Of a DNA stretch of 64,000 bases, positions 1 through 11,486 are shown piece after piece. Under the pieces are notes generated by a model. That model saw only the letters and a program-made list of their open reading frames with translations, made no database searches and was not told where the DNA came from. Position numbers and translations under genes: made by a program. The stretch lies in the NCBI GenBank assembly GCA_014529385.2, contig CM043969.1, positions 28,972,946-29,036,945 on the forward strand, given 5' to 3'. This DNA comes from Adiantum capillus-veneris (Eukaryota; Streptophyta; Polypodiopsida; Polypodiales; Pteridaceae). Each line of letters begins with the position of its first letter. Positions within the stretch are counted from its first letter, which is position 1.

Positions 1-3000
1 GCAAGCTGAATATCTGGCCTCGTGTTGCATACATAAATGAGGCAACCAACAGCAGTTTGGTAAAGAGTGACATCAGCAGGATCGCCAGCATCATGTAGAC
101 TCAACTTCAAACCTGTTTCCATGGGAGTGGCAATAGGTTTGCAATCCTCAAGTCCAAACTTACATAGCAATGTCTCTATGTAACTTTTCTGACACAAGGC
201 AATACCACCATCACACTGCTTAAACTGTATACCCAAGTAATGATGCAACAGCCCCAAATCTTTCATCTTGAAAGTAGCATTCAAATCAGCCTTAAATTCA
301 GCAATATGTCTCTCATTTGGTCCAGTGATCAGCAAATCATCAACATAAAGAACCACAATGAGAAATACATCATCCTCACGCTTTACATACAATGTGCTTT
401 CTGTTGGACTGTTACGAAAGCCTCGTTTAACCAAATGAGTGTCAGCTTTCTCATACCAAGCACGAGGAGATTGCTTCAACCCATACAAAGCCTTCTTACA
501 TTTGCACACTTTGTCCTCTTGTCCTTTTATGACAAAACCGCGAGGCTGCGTTACATAAACTTCCTCAAATATGTCACCATTCAAGAAAGCAGTAACAATG
601 TCTGATTGATGTACATCCCAACCAAAATGAGCTGCCAATGCACATAGAAAACGCACAATAGTCATACGACAAGTGGGAGCAAAAGTCTCTTCATAATCTA
701 TGCCTTTTTGTTGTGCATAACCCTTTGCAACAAGTCGAGCCTTATGGCGATCGATCTCACCATCCGGCTTGCGTTTCAACTTGTAAACCCACTTCGTACC
801 AATGGCCTTTTTTCCAGGAGGCAAATCACATAAAGTCCATGTGTCATTCTCTATAAGTGCATCATATTCTGATTTCATGGCAGCAATCCAATTTTCTGAA
901 TTCTGTGCTTCATCAAAAGACAGAGGCTCCTCAACATCATGTAAACTAGACACAGCCAAAGCATAACAATCTGATGCATAAGATGCATGGCGAGAGCCTG
1001 AACGAGTACGACTAGATAAAGGTGCATCCAATTTACTGTCACGCAAAGTGTGCACCAGCCATTTTGGCATACCTCTAGCCTACTCATTTTCAGCCCTTTC
1101 CTCATCAAGTACATCATGTACATCTGCATCAGTAATAGGCTGTTCTAAAACATTTTCAGAAACCCCCATAGGCTGTACATTTGCCTCATTGGAACTTACA
1201 TTCGTATTTCCACCACTGAAAAGAGGCAACAAAGTGTCATAAATGTCCTGTGAGCTTACATTACTGTCTCTAGTACATGACAGCAAGGGCTGAACAGAGT
1301 CTTCCACAAACACTACATCCCGTGAAACCAGAATACATTTTGTTTGCGGATGATACAACCTGTAACCTTTGCTTTCAGCACTATAACCAACAAAAATACA
1401 TTTGACAGCCTTATCATCCAATTTTCTACGCTGCACTTGTGGCACCAAAGCATATGCCAAACAGCCAAAAACACGCATGTGCTCAATAGAAGGTTTTCTA
1501 TCATGCCATGCTTCATATGGAGTAATAGACTGCAAAGCTTTCGTAGGACACCTGTTAAGTACATAAGTGGCACACATGATGGCCTCAAGCCAAAAAGAAT
1601 GCGGCAAAGCTTGACTTTTGACCATACATCGTGCCATTTCCGTTAGTGACCTATTTTTCCTCTTAGCAACACCATTTTGCTGAGGTGTATAAGGCACTGT
1701 ACATTGGTGTTTTATCCCACGACTAGCCAGAAATGCATTAAATTCATGAGACATATACTCCCCCCCTCGATCGGAACGGAGGGTGCCCATAGTACATTTT
1801 GAGACATTTTCAGCCATAGCCAAAAATTGTTTGAAGCACATAAAAACTTCGGACTTCGCTTTAAGCGGAAATACCCATGCATGCCTGGAGTAATCATCAA
1901 TGAAAGTCACGAAGTACAGGTAATTGCCCAAGGACGGAGTTTGCATGGGCCCACAAACATCACTATGCACAAGCTGCAACCTGCATGTGGCCCTAACTGA
2001 ACCATCCTTTGGAAACTTAGAACGCTGCATTTTACCCAGAATACAGCCTTCACAAACATGTTTGACAGGTGCTTCAAGAGGCGGCAAAGAAGCAACCATA
2101 TCAGATTTCTGCAAACGCAGCAAACTGGCAAAATTCAGATGACCAAAACGTGCATGCCAAAGTTTTGCATCTGAAATAGCCCTTGAATCTGCAACAGCAT
2201 TTGCAAAATTTTGTCCACACTTGTCATACAAAGTGAGCTTATACAGCCCACGGCACAAAAGCCCAGATGCAACAATTTCATCACCAAAACTGAGATCATG
2301 AACTGTACATCTGTCATCCACAAATTTGACTACAAGTCCAAGTCTAGCAAGTGCGGATACAGATAAGAGATTCTTCTTTATCCCAGGTACATAAAGTGCA
2401 TCAACAAGTGTGAAGGAACTGCCATTAGCAGCAGTGAGCACAATCTTTCCAACTCCCTGAACTGGATAAGAGGCGTTGTTGGCACAAGTGACTGAATTCC
2501 CATGAGGGACAGACTCGAGAGAGGTAAACAATTCACGATGTGAGGTAATGTGCTTTGTAGCACCACTGTCGAAATACCACACATGTGAATCTGCAGCAAC
2601 TGACAAGCATGCATCATGGACAGCAGGATTGTAAGTGCACTCTGCGCTAAAAGCCCATTCTGCATCAACATCGGCATCACAATCTCCTTTCACAGAAGAC
2701 TCAACAATGGCTGCATTTGTAGTGGAACCAGCATTTGCAGTGGAACCACCCTCTTTCTTCTTAGCCTCTTTGGCCTTCAACTTAGGACACGACTTGATCA
2801 AGTGATCATTGGCTTTACAATAATGGCAACGCATCTTCTTTTTGCCCTTATCACCAGAATTGCCAGACGAAGTGCTGCCAGCAGAAGCATTAGGAACAGA
2901 ATTTTTGCCACTCGCAGCAGAACCATAAGAAGTGGCTGCATTACTGTTACCACCCTTTCTTTGAGAAGCAATAAAAGCCTGTTCCACTGCACGCTGCCTA

Positions 3001-3676
3001 GTCCTGTTTTTTCTAGAAAGTGACTCTTGCAACAGCAATGTGCATAATGCATGAAACTTGACAACTTCAGGATTTCCTTGGGTCATCAGTCTCCAAGTAC
3101 TAGCAAAAGTCTGGTAGGAATCTGGTAAGGCATCAAGAACAGTCTGCACAAGGGAACTGTCCGAAATGACTTCACCTGCAGAAATGAGTTGCTCATTGAT
3201 ATCCTTGACACTAGCAAGGAAAGTGTCCATATCATCTTCCTCATGCATAATCTTCGACTCTAGCTCTTTACGCAGCAAAGCAATTTTAGCCTCATTGCGG
3301 CTTGCATAAAGACCTGCTAGAATATCCCAAGCCTGTTTTGCAGATTTTGCTGAATGTATGTGAGGAATAATGGTGCGCTTCACAGACAACGCAATCAATG
3401 CATGAGCCTGCGCATCCTTAACATCCCAACGAGCTTGTTCTGCCGTAGGCAAAACAACTCTAACAGCTGCAATCCTTGCAGCAAGACCTGCAACATCCTC
3501 AATATCGCCTACATCTTCAGAACCAGGACGTACATCAATGCCTTGCACAATGTTCCAGACACCTTTTGACACAAGAACATGTTGCATCATATAAGCCCAC
3601 ATAGGGTAGTTGTCCCCATCCAACCTGTCCTCAGCAGCAAACATCTTGAACACATCTGTGTTGTTGTTGTCAGCCA
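1..3676 (-). pseudogene. Copia-1 gag-pol polyprotein, one in-frame stop, 3' end off window
   Basis: The polyprotein would package element RNA, mature itself, reverse transcribe and integrate. The chosen start is the Met at 3674-3676 (MADNNN), as in copia gags; an upstream in-frame Met at 3737 is less likely. In order: gag; CCHC knuckle beginning CHYCKAND; protease motif DSGATKHIT; a GAG-pre-integrase with HARFGH and CEGC; integrase core with HSDVCGP and SDRGGEY; then RT with the YVDDLL motif near 320. An in-frame TAG at 1080-1082 separates integrase from RT, and the frame is open again to base 1. The third integrase catalytic residue, normally Glu in the NGVAE motif, reads Lys (NGVAK, near 1660), so this copy should not integrate even if the stop were read through. 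Otherwise it is close to intact. Confidence 0.9.
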
Positions 3677-3992
3677 TGGTAAATGTTGCACCTGATGTGA
3701 AAACTGCCCGAAAATAGGAGAAATGGAGCGGGAACAACTTGTGCTATATAGCACAAACCGTAGAAGACTATAAGGCACCTGTTATGCAGAAAACGGCACT
3801 GACAGAAAATCTGCACAAAATGAAGAAATAGCCTGTGCAGTACTGCCCGTAGTGGAAATGGAGGCCGAAATGAGCCCAAATCAAAATTCCAAAATGAGAC
3901 CTGCGAACGCTCGCCAAAGCTCACTGAAATCGGAGAAAGTGAGCAGGCGTGTGCTGGAGCAGCTGGCGACTAAGCCCGGGAGGACGTGACCT

Positions 3993-4004
3993 GCTCTGAT
4001 ACCA
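3993..4004 (-). other. Copia-1 primer-binding site (initiator tRNA-Met)
   Basis: On the minus strand this reads TGGTATCAGAGC, the complement of the plant tRNA-iMet 3' end, two bases inside the 5' LTR. It fixes the element orientation. Confidence 0.9.
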
Positions 4005-4006
4005 AT

Positions 4007-4233
4007 TGTTGGAATTAGGGTTGCAGAGAAACACACACAGCTTGGAGAAGACGAAGGAAGCTCAAGGCACACAATAGAGAGTGTGTTACTTAGTGTGCAA
4101 TGGAAAGATAGATAGCCCTAGAGTGATGGGCGTATATACAATGCACGGGGGAAAAAACCTCCTAAAGAGGGAAAAAATGCCCCGGCGGTCCTAGTGTGTT
4201 CACACACATCACTACCACATGTATATGGTAACA
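4007..4233 (-). repeat. Copia-1 5' LTR (227 bp)
   Basis: Begins TGTTACC and ends CCAACA on the minus strand. A second copy of the same LTR is at 57303-57531 (plus) and a truncated one at 17087-17296. A TATATAC segment in the middle is the likely TATA box. The outer edge meets open coding sequence of G1. Confidence 0.9.
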
Positions 4234-4234
4234 G

Positions 4235-7200
4235 CGACGATATCGAGAAAATGTGCGTGCTAGAATAAATGAAAAGAAATCTACCGCAGAATGGCTTAAT
4301 TATATAGGGGCATGTGATGCTCATCGAAAGTTGGTAGATAAGTGGGGTGAATACGTTCAAAGTGTTATGTGGTGTAGTCCACAACCCATTGACATCGCAC
4401 AACTAGAGGCTACAGAGAAGCCAAATTTGAGCCGTACTGTAAGGAGACGACAAAATCGAGAGTTAGCTCAACAACAAAAGGAATCGGAAGTGAAATCACA
4501 GCCCACAGAACAACAGGACTCCACAGACTTACACCCTGCACCTGAACATTTCAAATCCTATACCACAGAGGAACGTAAGGTTGTGTATACAAAGGCTCAA
4601 AGAAAACCTATCGATGGGAGCAATGGAGTCTATGACGGTCCAACGATAGTTAAGGAAATAGAGTTAGCAGACCCAGGAGAAGAGTCTAAAACTGTTTTCA
4701 TTGCCCAAGATCTGACCGAGACTGAGGAGTGTGTACTTAAATAACTTCTCAAGGAATTCAAGGATATATTTGCCTGGACATATCATGATATGAAAGGTGT
4801 TCCACCTTCCATGGTGCAACACACAATCCCCATGAATAGCATGGCTAAACCAATTCAGCAACAACGAACCTACCCAATGAATCCTAAATATGCAAAAATC
4901 GTTCAAGAAGAGATTGAAAAGCTTGTGGAATGCGGATTCATATATCCTATTGAGCACTCAGAATGGGTGTCTACAGTAATGATTGTGCCAAAAAAGAATG
5001 GGAAACTCAGAGTGTGCGTGGATCTCAAGAAGGTCAATGCCGCCACTAGGAGGACCATTACCCCTTGCCATATTCAAAACATGTGCTTGAAAGAGTTGCA
5101 GGGAAGGAAGCGTATAGCTTTTTAGATGGGTACTCTGGCTACAATCAAATGACAATTGCGCTGGAGAACCAAGCTAAAACAACCTTTATAACCAAATTTG
5201 GAGTGTTCGCATTTCGTGTTATGGCTTTTGGCTTAACCAATGCCCCTGCTACCTTTCAAAGATTAATAAACACTCCTTTTAGAGAATATTTGAGGGAGTT
5301 TTGTGAAGCTTTCTTAGATGAACTTTGTGTTTATTCCTCTTGGAAAGAACATCTATCATGCTTATGAAAAGTGTTTGAGAAGTGTAGATTGTATCGCATC
5401 TCCTTAAACCCTTTCAAATGCCAATTTTGGGTTAAACATGGAGTCAGTTTAGGGCATATAGTGTCCAAAAATGGGATTTCCACAAATGAGAGAAAAATTA
5501 AAGCTATTGCTGAATTGCCACCACCTACAAACTATAAAGGAGTTCAAAGGTTCATGGACCATGTTGGTTATTACTGTTTGCCGAGATAGCTCGTCCTTTG
5601 TACAAGCTTCTTATTGAGTTCCAATGGACTGCGGAGTGTGACCATGCTTATGAGTCATTGAAAAAGACCTTGACTAGCACTCCTATTCTACGAGTGCCCA
5701 ATTGGAATGTAATTTTCCATGTGCATATTGATGCATCGAACTTTTCTATTGGGTGTGTTAAAGCTCAACCATGAGAACATAAGCTGGACTACCCCATTAA
5801 CTTTGCAAGTCGTCAATTGAATGATGCCAAGAGAAACTACACCACTACAAAGCTAGAAGGTTTAGGTATGATTTATGCAGTGAAGAAATTTTGCTACTAC
5901 CTTCTGGCCAACAAGTTTGTGTTCTATGTTGATCATCAAGCCTTGTTGTATCTAGTAAATAAACCTTGTTCCACGGGAAGAATTACACGATGGTTGTTAA
6001 TTCTCCTTGAGTTTGATTTTACCGTTGTGGTGAGATCTGGTAAAAGACATGCCATGGCGGATCATTTGTCTCGCATACCCAATGGTGAAGCCCCTACTGG
6101 AGTCGATGATGAGTTGCCCAATACTTCTCTATTCCTAGTCGAAACCATACCTGGATGGAGTGAGACGATTGTGAACTTTCTAGTTAATGGTTTTCCACCC
6201 AAAGAGCTTTGTAAAGACATAGCTCAAAAACTATTAAAAGAATGTGAACCTTCTCATTGCAGGAACTCTCTACAGACTAGGAAAGGATGATATTCTTAGA
6301 CGTTGTGCCTGTGAGGATGAGTATTTATACATACTGCAAGAAGCCCACATGGGTATAGCCGGAGGACATTTTTTAGGGGAACTAACAGCTAGAAAGGTGT
6401 TGCAATCAGGTTATTGGTGGCCAACCTTATTTAAGGATGCATCACTTTTTGCAAAAGGATGTGATGAATGCCAACGTTACAAGATCACACAACAAAAGGA
6501 TAGGATGCCCTTACACCCTGTTAAAGTGACTCAACCATTTGAAAAATGGGGTTTGGACTTTGTAGGCCCAATTAGTCCGGCAGCTCGTAGCACTCAATCT
6601 CGATATATTATCGTTGCCAATGACTATGTGACAAAGTGGGTGGAAGCCAGGGCAACACGTAAGGCCGATGCGAGGTCAATTGCCAAGTTTCTCTTTGAGA
6701 ACATTATTACAAGATTTGGTTGTCCCTTTGAAATTGTGAGTGACAATGGTACTTATTTTATAAATGGAGTAATAAAAGAACTCACTACCAACTTTATGAT
6801 AGCTCACCATAAGTCCACACCTTATTATCCACAAGAAAATGGCCAAGCTGAGAGCACTAATAAGACCTCAATCTCTATCTTAACCAAAACGGTGGAAGCT
6901 CATTACATAGATTGGGATTTAAAGCTTACATCAGCTCTATGGGCTTATCGTACTACGTACAAAGTTTCCATTAATTGCACACCATTCAAGATGGTGTATG
7001 GCCAAGAAGCGATTATGCCATGGGAGTTTGTCGTTCCTAGTCTTCGAGTAGCTTCTCAAGAAGGTTGGGATGGTAACCCCTTAGTTGAGCGATTATATAT
7101 CCTTGAAAGGCTAGATGAAGAGAGGCAATTAGCTGTGCAAAATGCACTTGTGGAGAAAAATAGGAGGAAGAAATGGTTTGACCGTCATCTAAAGAAAAAA

Positions 7201-7500
7201 GATATCAATGTTGGTGATAAAGTCCTTATGTATGGAGTGCGTAACGAAAAGAAAAAGTTGAAATATGTGGGAAAAGGACCATATAGAGTATGTGAGATCA
7301 CCCCACAAGGAACCATTCGTGTGGAGACTCTTGATGGAGTTGAAACCATTGGATTCCTTAATGGGAGCAAATTTAAAAGATACTATCATCCTTTAATCCA
7401 AGAGGAGCTACGTGCCATCCATACAAAAAAGGCAGCCAAGGCACAAATAGAATTGAAGAAGATACAAGCTCAAGCTGAGGCTAAGGAGCGACAACAACGC
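4235..7500 (+). pseudogene. G1 pol: RT, RNase H and integrase, several breaks
   Basis: Replication enzymes of G1. The frame is open from the Copia-1 edge through a protease-RT linker, then an in-frame TAA (4742-4744), the RT palm, a frameshift near 5065, an in-frame TGA (5365-5367), a small deletion near 5580, a TGA near 5774 in RNase H and another frame change near 6244. The RT catalytic box reads FLDELC where family members usually have two Asp. RNase H shows IDASN and, later, VDHQALLYL. Integrase is well kept: zinc-binding HMGIAGGH plus CDEC; catalytic Asp in GLDFVG and in SDNGT, and Glu in NGQAES; a GPYRV region near 7280. The integrase frame (6244-8244) runs without a break into the next feature. 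Confidence 0.87.
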
Positions 7501-7529
7501 ATAAGACGAAAACGAGAGGCTAACCTTGG

Positions 7530-8742
7530 AGTCACACATGCATTCCACATTGAGACCGATGAGGATTGGTTGGACTCTGACACACCTCTACGATACCCTA
7601 TTGAGCTAAACAGCACCTATGGAAAATTGCTATATAACGCCTTATTGGACATGGGTGCTAAATATAATCTGCTATCATATGGGGTGTGGTGTCAGTTGAG
7701 GAAGTCACTTCAATCTGAGAGTATTATCCAAGTCAAGGGTGTCAATAAGAAAAAAACTTTTGTTTTTGGAATCTGGCACACTTCTGTCAGTTATGACAAT
7801 GGGGTTGTAGCTCAAGACTTTTTGGTCATGCCTGTTGGAACTACGGAGGGTAATATAAATCTAGGACGCACGTGGATGATAGCCACCAAATGCACTATTG
7901 ATTGGGGGACAGGGGGTGTCACAACGCAGAAACCAACTCTTAGCCCTGCCACGCAAGCCATAGTCCCTGAGATATTGCCTTTAAAGGAAATAAAAACCAA
8001 AACATTGCATGTCCAAGAGGTTGAACCATATGTCCCCATAGCCCAACTCTCTAGAGCTTCAACTGATGTAGTTGAAATAAAGCTTGAGACACACAAGACC
8101 CATCCCAATATAACAAAGAAAACATACAAGTGGGTCCCTAAAGCTTCTTTAGAGACCATAGCCAGTGTTAAAAGGCAGGAGCCTGGTAAGAGACGTCCCA
8201 TTCACCCCAAGAAATGTAAAGAAACGTTGCGTTGGATTCCTTAAAAACTATTGGAAGCCCAAGGCTACTATGAAGAAAATGATCAAATCTGGGTGCCAAA
8301 ATGTAAATTGTGCTCTTACTTGTCACCGGGCCCATGTGAGCTCAATAATGTGGCTCCAAAACAAATTGAAGATCGCGGAAAGGAAAAAACCACGGAATGC
8401 TATACACCTGCTCCAGAGCTAGTTTGGGTACCAAAGAAAGAACGATTTGTTCCACCGAGCTCAGGAACAGGGAAATCAAATGAAGCTTCTTGCTCTTCAA
8501 TTAGTTCCTCTACGGAAATAGAAGCTTTCACACAACCTTCACCTACCATTGTACATATCCATACAAGCAAGAAAGAGTTTGCACCTCCCTTTGTAAGTTC
8601 ACCACCTACAACAATGTTGCAAATAAAATCATGGGAGAGTACCTTACCACCCTTGCAACTAGATGAAATGCATAGGGCGATCGAAAACTATTGGTTAAAT
8701 CCTTCACCCATAACAACTTGGAACAATTGGTTTCAAAGGTGA
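7530..8742 (+). pseudogene. G1 post-integrase ORF: protease-like domain plus W-[VI]-P-K repeats
   Basis: Continuation of the integrase frame, broken only by TAA at 8242-8244 and ending in TGA by 8742. The first part looks like a second retropepsin fold: LLDMGAKYNLLS with its Asp codon at 7648-7650, and about 70 codons later INLGRTWM, resembling the flap-distal ILGRPW motif. The Ser/Thr usual after the catalytic Asp is Met here, so activity is doubtful. Then come four W-[VI]-P-K motifs (first near 8129) within about 300 codons, a pattern also present in G1' at 61893-62582, where over 200 residues align. Function unknown; the position is where other plant gypsy elements carry env-like or accessory ORFs, but I see no signal peptide or membrane segment. 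Confidence 0.75.
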
Positions 8743-8773
8743 CGACATCATTCCAAAAGGTATGATCTACACA

Positions 8774-8786
8774 AGGAAGGGGGGAG
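8774..8786 (+). other. G1 polypurine tract
   Basis: Purine run ending GGGGGGAG immediately before the TGTTTGC start of the LTR. The same junction occurs at 61871-61884 (minus) in G1'. Confidence 0.85.
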
Positions 8787-10215
8787 TGTTTGCTGACATC
8801 CATCATTCACTTGCTTCCCGCTCAACCTTCCTCCCTAACCTCTTAATCTCCAATCTTAGGGAATGTATATATGAAGCCTTATACTCACAAAAACAAGATA
8901 AAAGGTAAAAGAGCAAGAGCCATAACACAAAATCATAAAAACACATTATGCACAAGAACACAACCCTTGTAATATTTGCACTCTAACCATCATCTATTTG
9001 CGTGTACAGATATGGCTAGTACGCTAGAGTCATCCACTCCTGCCTTGGGTGAGAGGTACCCTTGTTACTTTTCACAAATGTTTCACATGGTCTTTCCGGT
9101 GCTTGCATGTGAATGGGATTTGGTAGTTATGCTAGCATGTGAGAGGAATTTCGAGGAGTTAGAATGGTTGATACGTCTCTTGACCACGACTGATCCATAC
9201 TTAGTAGAGAGCATTTCTTCCATTGCACAAGCCTACCCTTTTGACCAAGATGACTATAGGCGTCTAGTGACCTTCTTAGTAAACATGGGTACCTATGATG
9301 AAGAATAAGATTTACATGACTACACGGATGGCACATATGGTCTCATGGATGATGACTTTGTTTATCTCGACGACGAGGATAGGGGTTTAGCCTTAGGGTT
9401 TCCCCCCAATCTCTGCAATATCCTATTCCCTTGACTCTCTAAGGGGAGTGCAAATAATTAGGTTAGGGTTCCTTATGTTTTTTAATTGTGTTCAAAAAGT
9501 GTTGGTACCTTTTCCCACTGATGTGCCTCCTAGAGCTATTCTTTGTGTTTCTTAGTGTGTATAGGAAAGTGTTGCTGTTGCTAGGATTTGGACCTTCATG
9601 GGATCTTTCTCTCATTCACACTTCAAATCAAGCGTGACCATCGACACAAACAGGTGTTTCTTGTCCATTAGCATTGCCCCTTATCTTTTTGCATCCATGT
9701 TTGTCTGCTTTGATTGTGATTGGTAGCATAATATTCAGCACATTTTCTTAGTACCAAACATTAAATTCAATGTTATTTTTTTGTCGTAATCACTTGTCTA
9801 GGTTTAAAAATCAAGCATTCCGACTAAGCTAGTTTGACCAAGCTAGGTGTTAAAGATCTTCTCTTAATACCATGGGGAATGCCTTCCTAATAATCAATGG
9901 TTACTTAGGTTCTTAATCCGATTTACGCAGCATTGTGTGAAATGTACTAGGGCTTTCTAGTGGGCTTAGTCCCTATTGACCTTTAGCTTAAGTATTATAA
10001 AGGGAGTTTACTAGTGTGATGAGCCTGGGAAGGGTAACAGTGTTATATGACCCCCCACAGTTACAAAATTAAAATGATGAAAATGAACAAACAAAAAATC
10101 AAAGTGCCACAATGTAAAATCTTAAGCTAGAAGAGAAATCTCAGCTTGATTTGGCTTGTCGGTCCAATAGGAAAAGGGTAAGAGTGATCGCCGATGAGAG
10201 GTGCACTCTAACTGA
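8787..10215 (+). repeat. G1 3' LTR, truncated
   Basis: Starts TGTTTGCTGACATCC after the polypurine tract and aligns with 61871 downward on the minus strand (G1'). Relative to G1' it lacks about 0.7 kb near 10160 and stops where A1 begins. Short ORFs inside (for example 8976-9308) have no recognisable product. The LTR is over 1.4 kb as preserved, and about 2.2 kb in G1'. Confidence 0.8.
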
Positions 10216-10800
10216 GTAGGGTGTGTCCTTATGTCAGACTTTTGAACATATTGGAACACATAGAACTACATGTTCATCCCTAATGAAGGTTACTTTCCAA
10301 CATACTTTGTCAGCACACCTGGTAAGTCCTTGACGTATGAAACTATTGAAAGAATCTCCAACCCCACCACAATAGGTGTTCAAAGTTGAAAACCGTACTT
10401 AAGCAAATTCTAGAATAGGAAGAACATCATCTATTCAGAACTGCGTTGTGCTAACGTATGCTCTTAGCAGATCATTTAGCACAAGATTACTCTTTGTAAT
10501 CTGCCTATCCCCTTGGATAACTGACAATACTGAGGTGTTTTTTCCTCACGGTTTACAGACAGTCGTCCCAAATGACTGGTAAACGGGGAATCACAGTAGT
10601 GTTTAACATTGGTGAGGAATCAACAATGTCCGAAATAACCATAGTGGTTAACTTGAAAAAATCTACCAACGCCCAAACCGAGCCATGACCTCTATTGGTG
10701 ATTAGTAGACCCAAAAGTAATCTCAAAGAGAGTGCACATAGAGTGCAAAATGCTTCGTAAGCAACAACCTGAGGAATATGCATGCCGCTCCAAATCAGCC

Positions 10801-10850
10801 TTTGCTAAACACTAGGGCCCATAACACCTAGTGTGCATGCATTTAGCAAA
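10801..10850. other. Conserved bulged hairpin in A1
   Basis: A 9-bp outer arm (10801-10809 with 10842-10850) is continuous with a 7-bp inner arm (10810-10816 with 10827-10833), a 10-nt loop and an 8-nt bulge TGCATGCA. The equivalent hairpins are at 41353-41402 (A2) and 19096-19145 (A3). Two outer-arm pairs differ between A1 and A2/A3, and both partners change together. Confidence 0.8.
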
Positions 10851-11280
10851 AACTAACCCGAACCTGTATATCCATAATGATGCTTGCCAATACTTATGGC
10901 AAATGTGATGCGCCTAGCACGCAATAAAAGGAATGTAAATAGTTCTGAAAAGAAACTAAATACTTTTAGTTGCAATCTTTTGCAAGCCTTGCTGAAACGT
11001 CTAAATCACAATAGAAGGTGAAACATTGATCACTTCGAGATACAGACAATGAAACTTTTTCATTAGCAACTTATAGCCTTACTATATGTATAAACAACCA
11101 TCTGTAATTTTGTTTAGCAGTACTTGTACCTTAACAAGTCACTCTAAGTATCCGACAATTTCTGGCCACAAAATCGCTCCTGATACGTCGTGCTAAAAAT
11201 GGTCTAGAAAACAGATGTGACCAGCACCTAGGGACTTTGTCGTGACACATAATTGAAATAATGGCACCAATGTCAGTCCA

Positions 11281-11314
11281 GAGACTCATATTTTCCACAT
11301 GTGGAATATGTCTC
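11281..11314. other. Second conserved hairpin in A1
   Basis: Arms GAGA, CATATT and CCACA on the left pair with TGTGG, AATATG and TCTC on the right, with two 2-nt bulges on the left side. The same structure is at 41759-41792 in A2. Confidence 0.65.
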
Positions 11315-11460
11315 ATGTAAGGATGTGTAAAAAAGAACATCCTTCAAGTACAAGATGTACTTGTGTGTGGAGGTGACTCTAAACACTCTGCGACAAGAGT
11401 GAGAGGGACCCTCATTCATTGCTCCATACTGGCTAAACCGAACTCCTTGAGTTCCGAGAC

Positions 11461-11486
11461 CATGTTGTATCCCATGTGACAACATG
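11461..11486. other. Third conserved hairpin in A1
   Basis: 8-bp stem CATGTTGT / ACAACATG with a 10-nt loop, identical at 41943-41968 in A2. No covariation, so support is only conservation. Confidence 0.5.

Larger units (their letters stand above)
1..4233 (-). mobile_element. Copia-1: Ty1/copia LTR retrotransposon, 3' end beyond the window
   Basis: Minus-strand copia element with 5' LTR (4007-4233), a primer-binding site (3993-4004) and a gag-pol frame in the order gag, protease, integrase, reverse transcriptase, which defines copia. RNase H and the 3' LTR lie left of base 1. Coding sequence of gypsy element G1 runs directly up to the LTR edge at 4234 on the other strand, so Copia-1 inserted into G1; the predicted 5-bp target duplication is gcgac at 4234-4238, whose partner is outside the window. 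Copies of the same family are the LTR remnant at 17087-17296 and the 3' fragment at 56284-57531. Confidence 0.93.
4234..10215 (+). mobile_element. G1: Ty3/gypsy retrotransposon, 5' end cut off by Copia-1, 3' LTR truncated
   Basis: Order RT, RNase H, integrase defines gypsy. No chromodomain is seen after integrase; there is a long extra ORF instead. The linker before RT (ELADPGEES..., then KDIFAW) resembles non-chromoviral Athila/Tat-type plant elements; that lineage call is inference. Gag, the first protease and the 5' LTR must lie left of Copia-1, outside the window. A polypurine tract at 8774-8786 precedes a 3' LTR from 8787 that stops at the junction with A1. A relative, G1', lies at 59698-64000 on the other strand. 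Confidence 0.88.

Noticed and set aside
3993-4004. tRNA gene fragments at the CTCTGATACCA sites
   Set aside because: Each adjoins an LTR by one or two bases and is only 12 bases long: primer-binding sites, not tRNA genes.
10801-10856. Helitron 3' end (hairpin followed by CTAA)
   Set aside because: In A2 the matching tetramer is CGAA, and homology between copies continues on both sides, so this is not an element boundary.
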